Of a stretch of 47,363 nt of DNA, positions 45,717 through 47,363 are shown one piece after another. The notes beneath the pieces are model-generated. The model ran no database searches and had not been told where the DNA came from. It saw only the letters and a program-made list of their open reading frames with translations. This DNA comes from a virus: IMG/VR virus record IMGVR_UViG_3300009176_000017, positions 1 through 47,363 of that record; one strand, given 5' to 3'. Position 1 is the first letter of the stretch. Each line of letters opens with the position of its first letter. The position numbers were made by a program, and so were the translations under genes.

Positions 45717-46553
45717 ATGCCAACCGACGAGACGCTTACTCAGGGAACGCAGACGGGGGAACCGGGAACGGTAGCCGATGCGTCTGGGGGTGTTTCCACC
45801 GAGGCCGCTGCGCCCGCCACCGACCCGCTTGCTGGAGTGGACTGGGACAATTACGACCTCGAAAAGCTGCCGAAGTCCTTCATCGCAAAGGTGGAACGGA
45901 CCAAGGCGGGACACCTCGACGCAGACTACACCCGCAAGACTCAGGCCCTCGCCCAAGAGAGAGAGCGTCTTCTCGACAAGGCACTCCAGTTCGGCGGACG
46001 GGAAGCCCCCGCGCCGGACGAAAAGGCCCAGCTTCTAGACAGGTTGAAGAATGGGGACCTCGACGTGATCGACCAGTATGTCAGCCGCGAGGTTGCCAGC
46101 CGGCTCGGCCCGTTGGAGGCTCAGATGACCCGCGAGCGGGCCATCCAAGAGGCCAAGCAGATGCACCCGTACGTCGGGAGCCGGGAGCCGGAAGTGGCCC
46201 AGCTCATCGCCTCCGACCCTGGCCTTCGCAAGATGGCCCTGTCGGGGGACCCGGATGCGATGAAGCTCGCGTTGGTGGGTGCGGCAATTGCCATCCACGA
46301 CCGCGAGACGACATCCGAGTACGAGAAGCTCAAGACCTCGTTCGATGCCAAGGTGAAAGAAGAAGTCGCCTCTCTCTCCAAGGCCGCCAAGAGCTTGCCT
46401 CCGCAAACCTCTAAGGCCGGATCGACGCCCTCAGCGAGTTCCTCAGCGGCAACGATGGGGGATTTCAAGGCGGCGGCGCTCCGCGCTGCGGACCAGCTAG
46501 GCGTTTCCGTGGACCCGTGGTTCCGGGAACTGGCCGGGAGAAAAAGTAAATGA
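45717..46553 (+). CDS. scaffold protein
   Basis: A 278-aa, acidic, helical protein. ATG 45717 has AGGAG at five bases; GTG 45711 is an alternative. It has a disordered N-terminus (Thr/Gly/Glu rich), DNYDLEKLPKSFIAKVERTK, then long charged helices (YTRKTQALAQERERLLDKAL) and a Ser/Ala/Pro-rich segment before a basic C-terminal helix. This composition is typical of phage scaffolds and it directly precedes the capsid gene (ATGA overlap). Confidence 0.8.
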   Translation: MPTDETLTQGTQTGEPGTVADASGGVSTEAAAPATDPLAGVDWDNYDLEKLPKSFIAKVERTKAGHLDADYTRKTQALAQERERLLDKALQFGGREAPAPDEKAQLLDRLKNGDLDVIDQYVSREVASRLGPLEAQMTRERAIQEAKQMHPYVGSREPEVAQLIASDPGLRKMALSGDPDAMKLALVGAAIAIHDRETTSEYEKLKTSFDAKVKEEVASLSKAAKSLPPQTSKAGSTPSASSSAATMGDFKAAALRAADQLGVSVDPWFRELAGRKSK

Positions 46554-47363
46554 CCGACATCGTTGTCCCCTCAGCAGGGGGGTCAACCACAATCCCGTTT
46601 GACTCGCTCTTCACGAGCACGATGGCGAACTACAACGTCGAACAGCTCGCGAAGAACTACCTTGAGAGCCGGCCGCTCCTCAAGGCGCTCATGGACAATT
46701 TCGAGCGCCGAGACTCGTCCGGCGGCATCTACATGCAGGGCTCGGCGGCCTACGGAACGAACACGGCCGTCCGGTTCTTCACGGGCGCCGACCCCTTCTC
46801 TCAGGAAGTCTCTCAGACCGCTCTCCCGCTCGTCTATCGCTGGCGGTACATCGGCTGCCCGGTTTCGTTCACCCGGACGGAGCTTGCCGAGAACCGCTCC
46901 ACCGCGAAGATCTTTGACCTCATGGAAAGCCGCGTGAAGCAGGCGATGTACACCATGAGGATGATTCTCAATCAGGAAGCGTTCTCGGACGGGACCAACT
47001 ACTCCGGGAACACGATCGTCGGCATCGCGGCCGGCGTCTCCTCCACGCCCTCCTCGGACCCGGCCTCCGGCCCCGTGGGCGGCCTCTCCGCTTCCACGAA
47101 TTCGTGGTGGCGGAACAACGCCGTGACGAGCTTCGGCTCCTTCGCGGCGAACGGCCCGAACGGTACGGCCGGCGATACGTGGACGCACACTTGGAACCTC
47201 GCCACGGACGGCGACGAGACGCCCACGCACATCATCACGGACCAGCTCACCTGGGAGTATTACCGCCTCTCGCTGATGAAGATCGCGCGGTACATCGACC
47301 CCAGCGCCAAGTCGCCGCAGGGTGATCTCGGCTGGAACAGCCTGGAGTATCAGGGCAAGTCGG
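46550..47363 (+). CDS. major capsid protein, N-terminal part
   Basis: The 5' part of the capsid gene, starting at ATG 46550 overlapping the scaffold stop (ATGA) and running off the window end; it continues at base 1 after removing the 123-base overlap. The joined product is 341 aa. The start (MTDIVVPSAGGSTT) is followed by helices (MANYNVEQLAKNYLESRPLL) and beta segments (YRWRYIGCPVSFTRTEL). Confidence 0.85.
   Translation, partial: MTDIVVPSAGGSTTIPFDSLFTSTMANYNVEQLAKNYLESRPLLKALMDNFERRDSSGGIYMQGSAAYGTNTAVRFFTGADPFSQEVSQTALPLVYRWRYIGCPVSFTRTELAENRSTAKIFDLMESRVKQAMYTMRMILNQEAFSDGTNYSGNTIVGIAAGVSSTPSSDPASGPVGGLSASTNSWWRNNAVTSFGSFAANGPNGTAGDTWTHTWNLATDGDETPTHIITDQLTWEYYRLSLMKIARYIDPSAKSPQGDLGWNSLEYQGKS
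47241..47363. repeat. terminal overlap, right copy
   Basis: Identical to bases 1-123; see that entry. Unique genome length after joining is 47,240 bp. Confidence 0.97.

Overview
The window is a complete tailed-phage genome captured as a circular contig. Bases 1-123 are repeated exactly at 47241-47363, inside the major capsid gene, so the unique circle is 47,240 bp and the capsid gene (341 aa) runs across the join. The DNA is GC-rich with strong AGGAGG-type ribosome sites and frequent GTG and TTG starts. The morphology suggested is podovirus-like: a large portal, paired adaptor-like proteins, a beta-propeller-type tail protein, glycine/glutamine-rich internal (ejection) proteins, a tail fibre, and no tape-measure or tail-tube gene. 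No integrase, repressor, transposase, tRNA, CRISPR array or DNA polymerase was recognised. The host is unknown; the gene content and GC level fit a GC-rich bacterium.

The virion genes are on the plus strand in two arms. From 34407 rightward through the join come a small lipoprotein/secreted-protein cluster, the tail fibre, two AT-hook proteins, terminase (interrupted by an intein in its Walker A motif), portal, two zinc-ribbon proteins, scaffold and capsid. From 1 to 18126 come a second structural protein, adaptors, the large tail proteins (one ending in a Hint autoprocessing domain), a pentapeptide-repeat protein, two 206-aa tandem paralogues separated by an HNH endonuclease, two ejection-type proteins and a string of small membrane proteins (holin candidates).

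The minus strand from 34327 down to 18107 is the early/replication arm, about 45 mostly tiny genes that repeatedly overlap by ATGA or GTGA. It carries a replication initiator, a stand-alone DnaB N-terminal domain, a RepA/KaiC-like ATPase, MazG, a RecB/Cas4-like exonuclease paired with a Rad52/Mgm101-like annealing protein, a DUF1064 nuclease, a second HNH endonuclease and, at its far end, an M15-type endolysin converging on the membrane genes. Four sigma70-like promoters can be read on this strand.

Most unusual features: (i) two identical perfect 16-bp parS-type palindromes, one in a 563-bp palindrome-rich noncoding region and one written into the terminase Walker A codons beside the intein; (ii) two homologous 5' leaders with mutually exclusive helices that can hide a ribosome site; (iii) a Hint domain at the end of a tail protein plus a separate terminase intein; (iv) a small beta module shared by five virion proteins; (v) a 19-bp tandem duplication that has fused two reading frames; (vi) a branched RNA-like element between two tail genes.
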